64,000 nucleotides of DNA from contig CAJMSU010000005.1 in the NCBI GenBank assembly GCA_905216155.1, positions 1 to 64,000 on the forward strand. Direction: 5' to 3'. The notes under the pieces were generated by a model. That model was not told the DNA's origin and made no database searches. It saw nothing but the letters and a program-made list of their open reading frames with translations. The position numbers and the translations under genes were made by a program. Of the stretch, positions 1-8,281 are shown piece after piece; within the stretch, counting starts at the first letter, position 1, and the number at the start of each line of letters is the position of its first letter. This stretch comes from an uncultured bacterium (lineage in GTDB: Bacteria; Bacillota_I; Bacilli_A; RF39; UBA660).

Positions 1-295
1 TACCTTTATTTACTTCTTTTACAGTAAACTCATAAAAGTCTCCTGGATTAGTTAACTTTACTGAGAAGTTTACTGTAGTTTTTGCTGTATCTAGTGTTGG
101 AACTGTTGTTGCAGTAACGCTTCCACTAGTTACATTAATATCTTCCATATGAATATCCCATGATGCTTTATTAATAGTTGTTTGTCCATTAATATTTAAT
201 GTCGCAGACAAAGCTGCATATCCTATTCCTATTAATAATGCTAATAAGAATATTAATAGTAAATAGACTTGTGTTTTATTTTGTTTTAATTTCAT
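1..295 (-). CDS. Secreted protein with SipW-type signal peptide (partial)
   Basis: Incomplete gene that runs off the left edge; about 98 N-terminal residues are visible. The start is ATG at 295, preceded on the minus strand by AAGGAG seven bases upstream. The protein begins MKLKQNKTQVYLLLIFLLALL, a long hydrophobic segment followed by GIGYAALSATLNINGQT, the layout of the SipW-dependent signal peptides of TasA/camelysin-like extracellular fibre and matrix proteins. The part after it is a Thr/Val-rich beta-type sequence (residues about 45-98). The family call is from the signal peptide only; the rest of the gene is outside the window, so the mature domain is unknown. Confidence 0.6.
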   Translation of the reverse strand, partial: MKLKQNKTQVYLLLIFLLALLIGIGYAALSATLNINGQTTINKASWDIHMEDINVTSGSVTATTVPTLDTAKTTVNFSVKLTNPGDFYEFTVKEVNKG

Positions 296-352
296 ACCCT
301 ACTCCTTTTATTTTATTATATACCTAAATTATACCCCATTCCAAAACATTTT

Positions 353-379
353 TGCAACAAAAAAAAGCCATAAGGCTTT
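353..379 (-). terminator. Intrinsic terminator after HU gene
   Basis: On the minus strand AAAGCC and GGCTTT form a stem with a four-base loop, followed by a run of eight T. It lies 13 bases past the HU stop codon. Confidence 0.85.
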
Positions 380-391
380 ATATTTTCAAAA

Positions 392-664
392 TTAGTTTAC
401 AGCATCTTTTAATGCAGAACCAGCTTTGAATGTAACAGCAGTTCTAGCAGCAATTTGAACTGTTTCACCAGTTCTAGGATTACGTCCTTCACGTGCAGCT
501 CTTTTAGAAGTTGCAAATGTTCCGAATCCAACTAGTGGTACTTTATCTCCTTTAACTAAAGCATCTTTAATAGCATCTAAAGTAGCATCAATTACTCTAG
601 TAGTATCAGCCTTAGTTAATCCAGTTGCAGTTGCTACTGTTTCTACTAATTCAACTTTTTTCAT
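392..664 (-). CDS. hup: HU family DNA-binding protein
   Basis: Ninety-residue histone-like protein, full length for HU. The dimerisation helices (MKKVELVETVATATGLTKAD) are followed by the beta-arm region with GFGTF near residue 46 and the DNA-intercalating RNPRTGE motif near residues 61-67, ending in the usual FKAGSALKDAVN tail. It bends and compacts DNA as a homodimer. The start is fixed by GGGAGG upstream. In B. subtilis hbs lies close to spoIVA; here it is also within 4 kb of spoIVA but in the opposite orientation. A 17-base palindrome lies in its leader (691-707). Monocistronic, with its own terminator. Confidence 0.97.
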   Translation of the reverse strand: MKKVELVETVATATGLTKADTTRVIDATLDAIKDALVKGDKVPLVGFGTFATSKRAAREGRNPRTGETVQIAARTAVTFKAGSALKDAVN

Positions 665-690
665 ATATTTTTACCTCCCATAAATATAAT

Positions 691-707
691 TAAGCATACT
701 ATGCTTA
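691..707. repeat. Perfect 17-base palindrome upstream of HU
   Basis: TAAGCATACTATGCTTA is a perfect inverted repeat around a single central C. It lies 27-43 bases upstream of the HU start, within the probable promoter or 5' untranslated region, and could be a protein-binding site or a small hairpin. No function can be assigned from sequence alone. Confidence 0.5.
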
Positions 708-762
708 TAAATAAAATTTACCATGTTTTAATATAAAATGCAAGAAATATACATAAATTTCA

Positions 763-1098
763 CTATTTTTTACCAAGTTTTTTATTAATTTCTGATAGCA
801 AAGATATAATATGTCCCATTCCATAGAAGAATAAACATACAAGGGATGAAATAAACCAGAAAAATAACATTAATGAAAAGTTAAATTCAGTTGTTGTACA
901 AGTAGAATAAAAATTAGAACTACTTCCACAAGATGGGAATAAATTACCTAAAATTATTCCTAAAAATATACAAACAGCATAAGAAATAACTGCAAATAAT
1001 TGATAACCATTTAAACTAACATTACTTACTTCTTTAGTAATACTTTTAAACTTAGGAAGATCTTCTCTTATTTTTTCAATTTCTTCAAACATATTCAT
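763..1098 (-). CDS. Small two-helix membrane protein, unknown
   Basis: Not recognised. The 111-residue protein has a charged N-terminal stretch (about residues 1-30), a first membrane segment (about 33-55), a Cys/Ser/Thr-rich loop with two Cys (FPSCGSSSNFYSTC) probably outside the cell, and a second membrane segment (about 70-95) before a Lys-rich end (INKKLGKK). The two loop cysteines could form a disulphide. GGAGGAG lies eight bases before the ATG. Its start follows the stop of the upstream 274-residue membrane protein by two bases, so the two are one operon and perhaps one membrane complex (inference). Confidence 0.7.
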   Translation of the reverse strand: MNMFEEIEKIREDLPKFKSITKEVSNVSLNGYQLFAVISYAVCIFLGIILGNLFPSCGSSSNFYSTCTTTEFNFSLMLFFWFISSLVCLFFYGMGHIISLLSEINKKLGKK

Positions 1099-1100
1099 GC

Positions 1101-1925
1101 TTATTTCTCCTCCTTTTTATTATTAGTATTAGTTCTTACTTGTTTCTTCTTAGGTCTACTTTTTTTACTAACATTTTTATCTTTAGAATCAACTAAATTA
1201 GCATCTTCTACTACTTTATTAACTTTGTCACAAACATTAGAAACAAATTCATTATTTTCTATACTATTCTTTACCTCATTAAATTTATCAACAACTTCAT
1301 CCATTGTAGTATTCATATTTTTCTTTTTCTCTTTTACATCTAGAAAATATCCATATAAATAAATATATCTAGCAAATAAAACAATATAACAAGTATCAAG
1401 AAAAGCCAAAATTGCCCCATCTAAAGTATTACAAAAAATTAAATTCAAAGATAAAAGTGATACTCCAAGTACAATAACTATATAAAAATAAGCATCATTC
1501 TTTATTTCATTAAATGGTGATTTATCTAACTTAAATTCCTTCCAAACTCTAGTTCTTCTAAGAAATGTATGAAACAAATATAAAAGTAATACAACATGTA
1601 ATGCTAATGAAATAAGTGTAGATAATGAAAATGTTTGAAATATAGTAAGAAATGAAGTAATACTAGTAACTAAATAAAATAATATTAAAAATAAATTCAA
1701 AAAATTAAAATATTTCTTACCAGTATAAGTTTTTAATGCTACAAAATAAACTAAAGATATAAAATATATACTATTATGATTAACAATATTTCTTAAAATC
1801 TCTCCTGTAGTTAAATTATTATTAATCGCAAATGATTGACTAAGTATAACAATAATTGCAATTAACCCTATAATTAAATTAGTAACAATATTTGGATTAT
1901 CATACCAAAATTCTTCTTTTTCCAT
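1101..1925 (-). CDS. Polytopic membrane protein with Lys-rich tail, unknown
   Basis: Not recognised. About 274 residues. I count six or seven hydrophobic segments in the first 205 residues, then a cytoplasmic-looking charged tail (about 205-274) with a predicted helical part (MDEVVDKFNEVKNSIENNEF) and a final Lys/Arg/Asn-rich stretch. Two ATGs lie just after AGGAGG; the second (1925) has the normal seven-base spacing, the first is too close, so 1925 is preferred. It is the first gene of a two-gene operon with the small membrane protein downstream and is divergent from der. The basic tail might contact nucleic acid or acidic lipid (inference). Confidence 0.65.
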   Translation of the reverse strand: MEKEEFWYDNPNIVTNLIIGLIAIIVILSQSFAINNNLTTGEILRNIVNHNSIYFISLVYFVALKTYTGKKYFNFLNLFLILFYLVTSITSFLTIFQTFSLSTLISLALHVVLLLYLFHTFLRRTRVWKEFKLDKSPFNEIKNDAYFYIVIVLGVSLLSLNLIFCNTLDGAILAFLDTCYIVLFARYIYLYGYFLDVKEKKKNMNTTMDEVVDKFNEVKNSIENNEFVSNVCDKVNKVVEDANLVDSKDKNVSKKSRPKKKQVRTNTNNKKEEK

Positions 1926-1994
1926 GTCCATGCCTCCTATTCTTTATAATTATAACACAAGAAAACCCCTATTTATATCAAAAAGAAAAATTTC

Positions 1995-2023
1995 TTTAAA
2001 AATTCACAATGCTATGATATAAT
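1995..2023 (+). promoter_or_regulatory. Extended -10 promoter for der
   Basis: TGATATAAT at 2015-2023 is a good extended -10 box; the -35 position at 1995-2000 reads TTTAAA, 17 bases upstream, which is weak. The der Shine-Dalgarno GGAGGGG follows 10 bases later. Confidence 0.55.
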
Positions 2024-2046
2024 ATTCGTGAATTGGAGGGGATAAT

Positions 2047-3354
2047 ATGTCTATACCTACAGTTGCCCTAGTTGGTAGACCAAACGTTGGTAAAAGTACT
2101 CTTTTTAATAAAATAGTTGGTAAAAAAATATCTATTATAGAAGATATACCAGGTGTTACAAGAGATAGAATATATCAAACAACAACCTATAATAATAAAA
2201 AATTCCATTTAGTAGACACAGGCGGAATTGATACTACAAAATTACAATTTAATGACGAAATTAAAATGCAAGCTGAAATAGCTATAAAAGATGCTGATAT
2301 AGTTGTATTTGTTGTTGATGGAAAAGAAGGATTAACTACAAGTGACTTAATTGTAAGAAATATTCTAAGAAAAAGTAAAAAAGAAGTAATAGTTGCTATA
2401 AACAAAATGGATGTAAAAGATGCTAAGAATAATTTATATGATTTTTATGAATTAGGATTTGACTATTATATTCCTATTAGTAGTATTCATAATACTGGAT
2501 ATGTAGAATTAATGGATAAAGTAACAGAAAATTTTAATGAAGTTGAAGAAGATATAGATAATAGATTAAAATTTTCTATAATAGGTAGACCTAATGTTGG
2601 TAAAAGTAGTTTAATGAATGCCCTATTAAATGAAGAAAGAGTTGTTGTTTCTAATGTCGCAGGAACTACTCGTGATTCAATTGATTCAGTATTAAAATAT
2701 CATAATGAAGAATATGTTTTAATAGATACTGCCGGAATGCGTAAAAAAGGAAAAGTCTTTGAAGCAATTGAGAAATACAGTTTATTTAGATCACTAAAAT
2801 CTATTGATAGAAGTGATATCTGTCTAGTAGTTATTAATGCTGAAGAAGGTATTACAGAACATGATAAACATATAGCTGGTTATGCTATAGAAAGAGGAAA
2901 AGGATTAATACTAGTTGTTAACAAATGGGATACTGTAAAAGATACTAGTATTAATGAATATAAAAAATTAGTACGTGCTGAATTCCAATTCGCAACATAT
3001 GCCCCAATCATCTTTTTATCAGCACTTACCAAAAAAAGAATTCACACTCTTATGCCAGAAGTTATCAAAGTAGGAGAAAATATTAAAAGAGAAATACCTA
3101 CAAGTATATTAAACAACGTAATCTTAGATGCATATCAATTAAACATTCCACCATCTTATAAAGGAAAACGTTTAAAGATATATTTCTCATCTCAAACAGG
3201 AACAAAACCACCAAAATTTACATTAAGAGTTAATAATAAAGGATTAGTACATTTTTCATATGAAAGATATTTAGAAAATAAAATAAGAGAAAACTTCGAT
3301 TTTGAAGGAACTCCAATTACCATACAATTTAAAAATAGAAGTGGTGATGAATAA
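2047..3354 (+). CDS. der: Ribosome biogenesis GTPase Der (EngA)
   Basis: GTPase with two tandem G domains needed for 50S subunit maturation. The first domain has the P-loop GRPNVGKST at about residues 10-18, DTGG near 58 and NKMD near 119; the second has GRPNVGKSS near 180, DTAG near 228 and NKWD near 293. The C-terminal KH-like domain covers about residues 350-435. At 435 residues it is the normal length. GGAGGGG lies just before the ATG. It heads an operon whose next gene starts on the last base of its stop codon. In B. subtilis der is near spoIVA, separated by gpsA and small genes; gpsA is absent here. Confidence 0.98.
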   Translation: MSIPTVALVGRPNVGKSTLFNKIVGKKISIIEDIPGVTRDRIYQTTTYNNKKFHLVDTGGIDTTKLQFNDEIKMQAEIAIKDADIVVFVVDGKEGLTTSDLIVRNILRKSKKEVIVAINKMDVKDAKNNLYDFYELGFDYYIPISSIHNTGYVELMDKVTENFNEVEEDIDNRLKFSIIGRPNVGKSSLMNALLNEERVVVSNVAGTTRDSIDSVLKYHNEEYVLIDTAGMRKKGKVFEAIEKYSLFRSLKSIDRSDICLVVINAEEGITEHDKHIAGYAIERGKGLILVVNKWDTVKDTSINEYKKLVRAEFQFATYAPIIFLSALTKKRIHTLMPEVIKVGENIKREIPTSILNNVILDAYQLNIPPSYKGKRLKIYFSSQTGTKPPKFTLRVNNKGLVHFSYERYLENKIRENFDFEGTPITIQFKNRSGDE

Positions 3355-3662
3355 TGATAATAGGTAAAAATAATAATAGTAACTTTAATAATCCTACAAA
3401 CATTAATAAAATAAACAATAACAATATGATAAATAATAGTTTTACTAGAAACGGAAATTTTGAAGAAAGAAAAGTTTCAATGGATAATAATATGTTAACT
3501 AAAAACATTAATGACATAGAGCACACTAATCCAACCAGTGTAAACGAAATGGGAGATAAAACATTAGCTATGTTACATAAAAGATTACAAGATGGAGAGA
3601 TTACAATGGAAGAATTTAATAGAAAATGTAATGCTTTAGGAAATTTTAGAAATAAAAATTAA
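3354..3662 (+). CDS. Asn-rich small protein with SHOCT-like C-terminus
   Basis: The 102-residue protein starts at the overlap TAATG with der, so it is translationally coupled to it. Residues 1-65 are dominated by Asn, Ile and Lys and look disordered. The end, LHKRLQDGEITMEEFNRKCNAL (shown here in part: LHKRLQDGEITMEEF), is a helix-DGEI-helix pattern typical of SHOCT (short C-terminal) domains, which often occur as small oligomerisation or tethering modules. No membrane segment. It occupies the place between der and spoVIF that other Bacilli fill with gpsA and a DUF2768 gene (recalled gene order). Function unknown. Confidence 0.65.
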   Translation: MIIGKNNNSNFNNPTNINKINNNNMINNSFTRNGNFEERKVSMDNNMLTKNINDIEHTNPTSVNEMGDKTLAMLHKRLQDGEITMEEFNRKCNALGNFRNKN

Positions 3663-3666
3663 ACAA

Positions 3667-3704
3667 AAAAAACTTTCTACATATAATTAAGTAGGAGGTT
3701 TTTT
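3667..3704 (+). terminator. Terminator-like hairpin that covers the spoVIF ribosome site
   Basis: Bases 3667-3680 pair with 3691-3704 over 14 positions, including two G-U pairs and a 10-base loop. The 3' arm contains the AGGAGG (3693-3698) and ends in six T, and the spoVIF ATG follows directly at 3705. The same element therefore looks like a terminator for the der operon and a lid on the ribosome binding site of the next gene. Confidence 0.7.
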
Positions 3705-3944
3705 ATGTTTGGTGATAGTTTTTTTAAGAAAGTAGAAAAGAAAACAAATGTAAATAAAGATACAATCTTATCACTTGCTAAAAAATTACAAAATAATAAT
3801 ATTAAGGATGAAAATACTATAAGAGAAATAATAAATGATATTTCCACTATGACAGGAAAAGAAGTTTCTAAAGAAAAAGAAGAAAAAATAATTAATGCTA
3901 TTATGAAAGATCAAGTTCCAAAAAATATAGATAAAATGTTTTAA
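3705..3944 (+). CDS. spoVIF: Stage VI sporulation protein F-like (SpoVIF)
   Basis: Seventy-nine residues beginning MFGDSFFKKVEKKTNVNKDTI, followed by LAKKLQNNNIKDENTIREI and ending in a KEKEEKIINAIMKD segment. This matches what I recall of the SpoVIF/YjcC family of Bacillus (short, FF-K-EKKT-V, LQ-ANFKDE, K-LE-KIV-SI), which is needed for spore coat assembly. The position directly before spoIVA fits: SpoIVA is the ATPase base of the coat. Soluble, helical, no membrane segment. Its start codon abuts a hairpin that buries the ribosome binding site, suggesting that translation depends on an alternative transcript start or on opening of the hairpin (inference). Confidence 0.8.
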   Translation: MFGDSFFKKVEKKTNVNKDTILSLAKKLQNNNIKDENTIREIINDISTMTGKEVSKEKEEKIINAIMKDQVPKNIDKMF

Positions 3945-4018
3945 TTTAAGAATAAATAATAAATTTGTTCTTTTTTTTTGAAAAAAGTCATAAGTTTTAT
4001 TGTATAAGGAGAGTGTAT

Positions 4019-5494
4019 ATGGAAAAACTTGAAATTATTAAAAATATAGCTACAAGAAGTAATGGTGATATTTATCTTGGCGTAGTAGGAGCTGTTAGAA
4101 CTGGAAAATCAACATTTATAAAAAAGGTAGTAGAAACTTTAGTTGTTCCTAATATTGAAGATGAATATGAAAGAAAAAGAGCATTAGATGAAATTCCTCA
4201 AAGTGCAGCTGGTAAAACAATTATGACAACAGAACCAAAATTTGTTCCAAACAATACTGCAAAAATTAAAATAGATGATTTTTCCTGTAATATTAAATTA
4301 ATTGATTGTGTAGGATACATGATTGAAAATGCTATTGGAGCAACAGATGAAAATGGTCCAAGAATGGTAAAAACACCTTGGTATAATGAAGAAATACCAT
4401 TTGTAGAAGCTGCCGAAATAGGTACTGAAAAAGTAATTAAAGATCATTCAACTATAGGAATAGTAATAACTACTGATGGATCAATTGGAGAATTCCAAAG
4501 AAATGACTATCTAGAGGCAGAAAATAGAGTTATAAATGAATTGAAAAGTATTGGGAAACCATTTATAGTACTTTTAAATACTACTCATCCTACGCTTCCA
4601 GAAACTATTCGTCTTGCAGAAAGTATGAAAGAAGAACACAACGTATCGGTTATTCCAATCAGTATTGAAACAATGAATGAAAAAGATATGTATGATATTC
4701 TAAGAGAAGCATTATATGAATTTCCAGTTTTAGAAGTAAAAGTAAATATGCCTGAATGGATAGCTATATTAAATCATGATCATCCAGTAAAACAAAAATA
4801 TATAGAATCAATAAAAGAAAGTGTAATAGAAATTGATAAATTAAAAGATATTAATAATATTACATCCCATTTCTTAGAAAATGAAATGATAGAAAAAGCC
4901 TTTTTATCAGATGTAGATCCATCAACAGGAATAGTCACTGTAACATTAACTGCCCCAAAAGATTTATATAATAAAATACTAACAGATATTATTAAGATAG
5001 ATGTTAAAAATAAAGCAGACCTACTTGCCCTATTCCAAGAATTTAATATTGCTAAAAAAGAATATGATCAAATAAAATATGCCCTAAAAATGGTAAAACA
5101 AACAGGTTATGGTGTCGCAACTCCATCAATAGAAGATATGAAGTTAGACAAACCAGAAATAATAAAACAAGGACCAAGATATGGAGTAAAACTAAAAGCA
5201 GTTGCCCCATCAATACACATGATTAGAGTAGATGTAGAATCAACATTTGAACCAATTATAGGTAGTGAAATACAAAGTAAAGAATTAATTGATTATCTAA
5301 CAAAAGACAAAGATAAAGGAACTAATGAAATATGGAAAAGTGAAATTTTTGGAAGAAGTCTAGATTCCATAGTCCAAGAAGGTATTCAATCAAAAATCAA
5401 TTTAATGCCAGATAATATAAGATTCAAACTACAAACAACTCTATCAAAAGTAGTTAATAAAGGTTCTAATAACATGATTGCTATAGTAATATAA
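4019..5494 (+). CDS. spoIVA: Stage IV sporulation protein A, spore coat ATPase
   Basis: SpoIVA polymerises around the forespore, using ATP, to form the basement layer on which the coat is built, and is needed for cortex formation. The ATG at 4019 follows AAGGAGAG by four bases and gives 491 residues, the usual length; an in-frame upstream extension has no ribosome site. The P-loop GAVRTGKST spans about residues 24-32 (Lys30), followed by the switch-like IDCVGYMIENAIGA near 100 and the characteristic SIGEFQRNDYLEAENRVI near 160. The C-terminal third is the family-specific polymerisation and localisation region. A bidirectional terminator follows. Family assignment is firm; expression control by a mother-cell sigma factor is expected but not shown here. 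Confidence 0.98.
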   Translation: MEKLEIIKNIATRSNGDIYLGVVGAVRTGKSTFIKKVVETLVVPNIEDEYERKRALDEIPQSAAGKTIMTTEPKFVPNNTAKIKIDDFSCNIKLIDCVGYMIENAIGATDENGPRMVKTPWYNEEIPFVEAAEIGTEKVIKDHSTIGIVITTDGSIGEFQRNDYLEAENRVINELKSIGKPFIVLLNTTHPTLPETIRLAESMKEEHNVSVIPISIETMNEKDMYDILREALYEFPVLEVKVNMPEWIAILNHDHPVKQKYIESIKESVIEIDKLKDINNITSHFLENEMIEKAFLSDVDPSTGIVTVTLTAPKDLYNKILTDIIKIDVKNKADLLALFQEFNIAKKEYDQIKYALKMVKQTGYGVATPSIEDMKLDKPEIIKQGPRYGVKLKAVAPSIHMIRVDVESTFEPIIGSEIQSKELIDYLTKDKDKGTNEIWKSEIFGRSLDSIVQEGIQSKINLMPDNIRFKLQTTLSKVVNKGSNNMIAIVI

Positions 5495-5497
5495 AAC

Positions 5498-5518
5498 AAT
5501 CCACAATTTCTGTGGATT
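5498..5518. terminator. Bidirectional terminator, spoIVA / downstream gene
   Basis: AATCCACA pairs with TGTGGATT around a five-base loop, with A-rich and T-rich flanks on both sides. It separates convergent genes and includes the last bases of the minus-strand gene. The identical 21-base element recurs at 42642-42662. Confidence 0.85.
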
Positions 5519-6197
5519 ATTTTATTTTATTTACTAAATTATTATATTGTTCCAACAATTCATTATTTCTAAATTGAATTTCCCCATCATTTAACTCAAA
5601 ATTATCACTATTATCCTTTAAAAAATTAATCACTAATTTTTCATTATCCAACAAATCATTATATTTATCCCTTAACTTAATAAACTTATCTTTATTATCA
5701 CTTAAATAACTAATCATAGTATCAGTATTAAGTAATTGATCACAAAATCCTCTATATATAATAGGACTATTATTTTTTACCTCATTAATTAAATTATTAT
5801 CATTACTATCATTAATTAATTTATCAAATTTTTTATTAATAGAACTTTTAGTATCATTTATAGTTTTAATACTATTTTTAAATTCTGGCTTATCACTTAC
5901 ATAATTATCATAAGACAAAATAGAATTTATATTACTATCGTTAATTAACTTATATATATCTAAATAGTTATTATTTATATTACTAATATATTTTTTTATA
6001 TTTGTCTCAACCTTAGCATAACTAAAAGAAGATTTAATATCATAATTATATTTACCACTAGTTAAATCAACTTCATATATTTTTTTAACCTCTTTTTCTA
6101 TAATACCTCTCTGTATTCTACTATTAATTGTTAAATAACCAAACAATAAACATAAAACACCTACTATTATAAAAAATATTGCACTTTTCTTATTCAT
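5517..6197 (-). CDS. Membrane-anchored extracytoplasmic protein, unknown
   Basis: Not recognised. About 226 residues: an N-terminal membrane anchor (KKSAIFFIIVGVLCLLFGYL) followed by a long, helical, Asn/Asp/Lys-rich domain that is probably outside the cell. No lipobox, no catalytic motif. ATG at 6197 is preferred because GGGTGA precedes it; a GTG nine bases upstream is possible. The gene is convergent with spoIVA and shares its terminator. Gap to the next upstream gene is about 38 bases, so it may belong to the engB operon end. Confidence 0.65.
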   Translation of the reverse strand: MNKKSAIFFIIVGVLCLLFGYLTINSRIQRGIIEKEVKKIYEVDLTSGKYNYDIKSSFSYAKVETNIKKYISNINNNYLDIYKLINDSNINSILSYDNYVSDKPEFKNSIKTINDTKSSINKKFDKLINDSNDNNLINEVKNNSPIIYRGFCDQLLNTDTMISYLSDNKDKFIKLRDKYNDLLDNEKLVINFLKDNSDNFELNDGEIQFRNNELLEQYNNLVNKIK

Positions 6198-6235
6198 ATT
6201 TTTCACCCAGAATAATTATACAAAAAATTTAGAAA

Positions 6236-6688
6236 TTAAACAACTTTTGCACAATCCAATATATCTAACAACCTATCACCATATAAAAATCTACCAAACT
6301 CTACTATATCTAAAACATTATCAATAAAAGAAACATCACAATAAAATTTATTATTATAATAATATATAGTAGCATCACTAGGTAAAATAAAATAATCATC
6401 TGTTTCAAAATAAATTTTATCATTCATATTAACAATTACTCGTAAATCAACAACATTTGAAAGTTCTACCTCTTCTAATCTAATAATATCTAAAAACATT
6501 CCAATATTTTTATTAAGATAAACTTTAACTTTATAAAAACCTCGTAAATGTAATTTATTTTTATATACTTGCATAAAATCTTTCACAGTAAGAATAACAT
6601 TATCTTTATCTTTTAAATCCTCTTCATCCAAATAACTTCTATTAATAAAAACAAAAATATTATTTTTATCTATAACTTCTATTTTCAT
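6236..6688 (-). CDS. Unknown cytoplasmic protein downstream of engB
   Basis: Not recognised. The start at 6688 (MKIEVIDKNNIFVFINRSYL) follows AGGTGA; a longer in-frame reading lacks a ribosome site. About 150 residues, acidic, rich in short beta-type stretches (IFVFIN, VILTVKDF, FYKVKVYL, YFILPSDATIYYY), without membrane segment or Cys cluster. It lies 31 bases downstream of the engB stop on the same strand and is probably translated from the same transcript. Function unknown. Confidence 0.6.
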   Translation of the reverse strand: MKIEVIDKNNIFVFINRSYLDEEDLKDKDNVILTVKDFMQVYKNKLHLRGFYKVKVYLNKNIGMFLDIIRLEEVELSNVVDLRVIVNMNDKIYFETDDYFILPSDATIYYYNNKFYCDVSFIDNVLDIVEFGRFLYGDRLLDILDCAKVV

Positions 6689-6719
6689 ATATTCACCTAT
6701 TTTAATATATGAAAAAAAC

Positions 6720-7316
6720 CTAAATAGTTTCTTCATCTATTAAGGTTTCAATCTTCTTTAATACCTCTTTAACACCCAGTTTAGTTTGACTAGAAAATAC
6801 AACCAAGTCATCTCCTACTACTAAATCAAGTGTATCAAGTATTTCTTTTAAATTTTTCTGTTTCTTACTACCACCAACTTTATCAGCCTTAGTAGCAATA
6901 ACAGTTACTGGTAAATTATAATATTTTAAAAAGTTATACATTAATAAATCATCTTCTGTAGGTTTATGTCTAAAATCTATTAATAAAAATACTCTTTTTA
7001 ATTCACTACGTTTTTCTAAATAATCCTCAATCATCATACCAAACTTAGCCTGAGTTTTTTTATCAACAGCAGCATAACCATATCCAGGTACATCAATCAA
7101 ATAAAATTCATTATTAACAGCATAAAAATTAAGTGTTTGTGTTTTTCCTGGCCTAGATGATGTATAAGCAAGATTTTTTCTAGATAAAATAGAATTAATA
7201 AAACTACTTTTACCAACATTACTTCTACCAACTAATAAAAACTCTGGCTTACCCATATCTGGATACTGACTACGTCTAGTAGCTATTACCTCAAGATTAG
7301 CTTCTTTTATTACCAT
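6720..7316 (-). CDS. ysxC: Ribosome biogenesis GTP-binding protein EngB/YsxC
   Basis: TrmE-Era-EngA-EngB family GTPase of 198 residues that acts in late 50S assembly. Visible motifs: P-loop GRSNVGKSSF near residue 29, the switch I SSRPGKTQTLNF near 55, DVPGYGY near 75, TKAD near 142 and the G5-like FSSQTKLG near 174. GGAGG precedes the ATG at 7316. It follows nrnA with two bases between stop and start, so the two genes are co-transcribed. Confidence 0.97.
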   Translation of the reverse strand: MVIKEANLEVIATRRSQYPDMGKPEFLLVGRSNVGKSSFINSILSRKNLAYTSSRPGKTQTLNFYAVNNEFYLIDVPGYGYAAVDKKTQAKFGMMIEDYLEKRSELKRVFLLIDFRHKPTEDDLLMYNFLKYYNLPVTVIATKADKVGGSKKQKNLKEILDTLDLVVGDDLVVFSSQTKLGVKEVLKKIETLIDEETI

Positions 7317-7318
7317 AT

Positions 7319-8272
7319 CTAATCCTCCTTAATACTTTCTTTATATTCTAAAACTACTTTATCTAAATCATTGATTAAATCTGATGTATCAGAAAAACTC
7401 TTAAATCTAACACCAGAAGCAAATTTATGACCTCCACCATTATACTTTTCTGCTACTGTATTGATAACAGGACCACGAGATCTAATTGATACTCTAATTT
7501 GCTTATTTTTAACATCTTCACATATAGTTGCCCATACTAAGAATTCATCAACAAAATTAAAATCATTTACCATATTACCAGCTGATGCAGAATCAACTCC
7601 AAATTCATTTATAATATCATTAGTAATTTTAATATACGCAAAACCATTCTCAGTAACTGTCATATTTTGTTCAATATAACCATGAAATCTAACTTCACTT
7701 AAAGGTCTTAAATAAAGTTTTTCATATAAACTAGAAATATCAAACTTATAAGTAGCCAAATATTTAGATACAAGAGAAAAAGTTTCACTACTACAACTAT
7801 CAAATAAAAATCTATTAGAATCAGATACTAATCCAATAAAGAGTACCTCAGCAATACTTTTATTACATTTTAAATTAGTATTCAAAATAAGTCTCATAAT
7901 TACTTCACAAGCTGATGATGCAAAATCTTCTATAAGTTCCAAATCACAATATTTCTCAACAAATGGATGATGATCTATTTTTATTCTATGCTTAAACTTA
8001 GAGATATCTGGAATATCAACTCTTTTTAAATCAGGAGTATCACAAGTTATCAATAAAGCATCATCAACATCTTCCATTTTATCTAAATGACCAATAAATG
8101 AAAATTTAGCACTTCCAGTTCCAACAGCATAAACTTTTTTTTCAGGAAAAGTAAGCTTAATAGAGTCTCTTAATGCAATTTGACTAGATAAAGCATCAGG
8201 ATCTGGACCTATATGTCTAGCAATAACTATTGTGTCATATTTCTTTATTTCTTTAAATATTTTCTTATACAT
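7319..8272 (-). CDS. nrnA: DHH phosphoesterase NrnA (oligoribonuclease / pAp phosphatase)
   Basis: Bifunctional enzyme of the DHH-DHHA1 family that degrades nanoRNAs and pAp. The metal-site motifs are seen in order: ARHIGPDPDALSSQ near residues 19-32 (His and Asp ligands), CDTPD near 75, KIDHH near 98-102, and a DHHA1 domain with RSRGPVINTVAEKYNGGGHKFASG near 262-285 (the GGGH substrate loop). Length 317 is typical. Ribosome site AGGAAATT overlaps the stop of the upstream acetate kinase region. The operon order ackA-nrnA-engB links RNA turnover to ribosome assembly only by position. Confidence 0.93.
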   Translation of the reverse strand: MYKKIFKEIKKYDTIVIARHIGPDPDALSSQIALRDSIKLTFPEKKVYAVGTGSAKFSFIGHLDKMEDVDDALLITCDTPDLKRVDIPDISKFKHRIKIDHHPFVEKYCDLELIEDFASSACEVIMRLILNTNLKCNKSIAEVLFIGLVSDSNRFLFDSCSSETFSLVSKYLATYKFDISSLYEKLYLRPLSEVRFHGYIEQNMTVTENGFAYIKITNDIINEFGVDSASAGNMVNDFNFVDEFLVWATICEDVKNKQIRVSIRSRGPVINTVAEKYNGGGHKFASGVRFKSFSDTSDLINDLDKVVLEYKESIKED

Positions 8273-8281
8273 AATAATTTC

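Noticed and set aside
3965..4018. N-terminal extension of SpoIVA from a TTG start
   Set aside because: The extension has no ribosome site, contains a poly-Phe stretch, and the ATG at 4019 has AAGGAGAG and gives the standard protein length.
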